This document shows positions 62,001 through 64,000 of a stretch of 64,000 nt of DNA, one piece after another; position 1 is the first letter of the stretch; every line of letters starts with the position of its first letter. The stretch comes from Psoroptes ovis. Its lineage: Eukaryota; Arthropoda; Arachnida; Sarcoptiformes; Psoroptidae. The notes beneath the pieces were generated by a model. The model did not search any database. It had not been told where the DNA came from and saw nothing but the letters and a program-made list of their open reading frames with translations. The translations under genes were made by a program, and so were the position numbers. The DNA is taken from contig PQWQ01000010.1 of assembly GCA_002943765.1 (NCBI GenBank), positions 684,501-748,500 on the forward strand, given 5' to 3'.

Positions 62001-63075
62001 AATGGAATAATGCCGAACATGATGCTAAACAATAATATTTTGTTTCCAATTGTAAATCGATCCATTGACAATCATCATATGACAACATTTGTATGATGTC
62101 AAAACCTTTTTTTTCATTGAAAAATTTACGATGAAATGGACGATATATTATGTTGGGGAATGATTCGATCAATGTAATCATCATACGATTATTCGATGAC
62201 ATTGTGTGTGGAAATATTATTTCGATTGGTGTATATGCTTGACATTTTGAACATAATGATTCAAATGAATAATTATCGACGAATTGTGATACATTCAATA
62301 TTGGCATTGATTTTATATCAATAAAAGCTAAGCCAATTTCACCTTTAGCTTTACCGCGTCCTTCAACGATCGACATTATTATTTCCGATTTATAATAACT
62401 GAATGTATTCATACCGGTATTTGAAATGCTTGATGTATTCAATGTTTTCGATATGTTATTATTGGAATTACTTTTACTTTTTGTAGCTAAACTTTGATTC
62501 AGTTTTGATACGTTCATTCTATTAGAAATATCATTCAATGATGTCCTCATTGATGAAGTGGATGAGCATCGAGACGAAGATGATAATGATGAACGCGTTG
62601 AATTATTTTGTATCCAATTTCCATTGTTCAACATTGGTCGTAGTTCTCGAGAATTTTCATTTATGGACTGATATGATATGGAAAATCGATCATTGTCATT
62701 ATCATTAAATTGAATATGACCACTGACATTATCATCATCATTAGTAACATTTACATTAACATTATCATTATTATTAGCATGGCTTTTAGCATATCCAGTA
62801 TGGCGATTATTATTATGTATAGTACTATTATCAAAATTTTCCAAAACATTTGTTTCTAAAATCAATGATGCTGAATTGATTCTAGTGATTGTAGTCGTAA
62901 GCGGTATTTGTTGTATTAATGGATTATTATTATTATTATCATTATTATTATTATTATTTTCATCAAGATAATGATCATGAACAACATTATCCGAAGAATT
63001 ATTACTACTAAATTCAAATCGAGCGGCATCTTGTGCATGACGATTAAATTCTTCAATTAAAATTGATTCATCCAT
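59002..63075 (-). CDS. MSH4: MutS homolog 4 (MSH4), seven exons
   Basis: MSH4 pairs with MSH5 as a sliding clamp that stabilises meiotic recombination intermediates and promotes crossovers; it lacks the mismatch-binding N-domain of MSH2/MSH6. Exons are 63075-61981, 61862-61665, 61575-60906, 60835-60396, 60338-60036, 59891-59627 and 59417-59002. They join in phase to give 1,128 residues (human 936). The first roughly 230 residues are Asn/Ser/Asp-rich and extra. Then come IVEGRGKAKGEIGLAFIDIK, LEDPKSWYTLF...LLRSNIL, SFNSSKGFFMQIKLM, Walker A GPNMSGKTT at about 833-841, DNLQMNSSSFMVEIKEL typical of MSH4, LILIDELGRDS (Walker B, about 913-914), FATHFTQL and a helix-rich C-terminus. The usual GRGT after Walker B is GRDS, with about 16 extra residues. 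The start could be upstream: an acceptor and another short exon at about 63,160-63,220 stay open but offer no ATG. Confidence 0.95.
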
Positions 63076-64000
63076 TTCATCAGTAATCTGTTTCTGAATG
63101 AAAAAAAAACCAATTTGATTAGATTTTTGATTAGAAATTCATGATTGATTAAAATAAATACCTTTCGGGCAAATGGAATTGATCGAACCAAAAACAAAGG
63201 AAGCAGAGAATTCGAAAAACTGAAAAAAAAACATTCGAATCGAATATAATCGATAGTGTACCTATCGATATCTTTGATTTTTTTTTTGAAAAATATTTTA
63301 TTTTAAATTTGACTAAAAATTCAAAAATTTTACAATTTTTGAATTTACAAATTTTTTTTCATCATAAAATTATTAATATCAAGTAAATAAACATAATTAT
63401 TATTATTTATATACGTAAAAAGATGATTAAGGCAATTATTTAATGGTGTGTGTGTGTGTGTGTGTGTGTGTGGTTTTTGTATCACAAATCTTTGAATTTC
63501 TGCAGTTTTTTTAACAGGTTTTAACCTTGAAAAAGGGTTACTACAAAAAGACCACCAGCTATTTCAACATTTCACGACCCATCACATCGTTTATCCCACA
63601 AATACTAACTAACACTAATATATTAACTAACAACATATAACAAAGGATAAAGATTTTTTTGAGGGGGGAAGAAAAATATTAAGAATTCTATTTTAAAAAA
63701 AATAATAAAGATTAGTAGATAGGATTAAGGTGTTGATAGATTTGTTGTTGTCATTGTTGTCGGTGTAAGTGTGTGTTTGGGTGTTTATGTGTAAGTAAAT
63801 TTTTAAATATTTACAAAAAACAAAATTGAATTATATTAAACAAGATAACAAATATTTAAAGATTCTTAAATCTACATTTTGTATGTAGTGTATTTTGTTT
63901 GAGATTTTCTTATGTTATGTGGATTATCGATCATTTTTAGGGTGATTTTTGGTTATTGTTGCTGTTGATCATCACTGCTGTTATTATCATTATTTTGTTT
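63076..64000. other. MSH4 upstream region, no gene seen
   Basis: Holds a possible 5' leader exon of MSH4 near 63,160-63,220 (donor CGAAAG|GTATTT on the minus strand), a GT microsatellite and T/A-rich sequence. No other gene is supported. Confidence 0.5.
63444..63471. repeat. GT dinucleotide microsatellite
   Basis: An uninterrupted run of about 14 GT units upstream of MSH4. Confidence 0.9.

Noticed and set aside
1..64000. tRNA and rRNA genes
   Set aside because: I looked for GGTTCGAATC-type T-arms and paired acceptor stems and saw no convincing tRNA; no rRNA-like stretch was noticed. A covariance-model scan would be decisive.

Overview
This is AT-rich nuclear DNA from an arthropod, most likely an acariform (astigmatid, dust-mite-like) mite. 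The evidence is a split-exon gene structure with GT-AG introns, often under 100 bp, with GTAAGT-type donors. The proteins carry long Asn, His, Gln and Ser runs. The gene set is Dscam-like, IFT20, CISD and MSH4. The taxon is inferred from style and gene content, not proven.

Layout. Positions 1-21,750 (+) hold the 3' part of a Dscam-type cell-adhesion receptor gene. Twelve coding exons encode Ig6 to Ig9, four fibronectin type III domains, one membrane segment and a low-complexity cytoplasmic tail. The 5' exons lie outside the window. Positions 21.8-31 kb are intergenic and full of short repeats. A four-exon IFT20 gene lies at 31,099-32,495 (-). Positions 32.5-37 kb are mostly noncoding, with one weak candidate for a small Cys-containing gene. 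Positions 37-46.4 kb are gene-dense: a three-exon secreted protein (+), a CDGSH iron-sulfur (CISD/mitoNEET-type) gene (-) with an unexplained coding exon inside its intron, and two multi-pass membrane protein genes (-). Positions 46.4-58.9 kb are noncoding and contain a roughly 1.75-kb, 44-bp satellite array. Positions 59.0-63.1 kb (-) hold a complete seven-exon MSH4 meiotic mismatch-repair-family gene.

The dominant structural feature is a family of palindromic elements of about 80 bp. They begin TTAGGTTGTCC and end GGACAACCTAA, sit next to TA, and look like mariner-type MITEs. I count 36 copies falling into four spacer groups. None lies in the 36.1-47.3 kb gene block or in MSH4, while about 14 sit in the Dscam introns. 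A second palindromic family of 120-141 bp (CAGxGTTTxAA ends) has four copies. No transposase gene is present. The genes are functionally unrelated and show no operon-like arrangement. All exon joins were worked out by hand from splice consensus and reading phase, and each named gene closes in frame.
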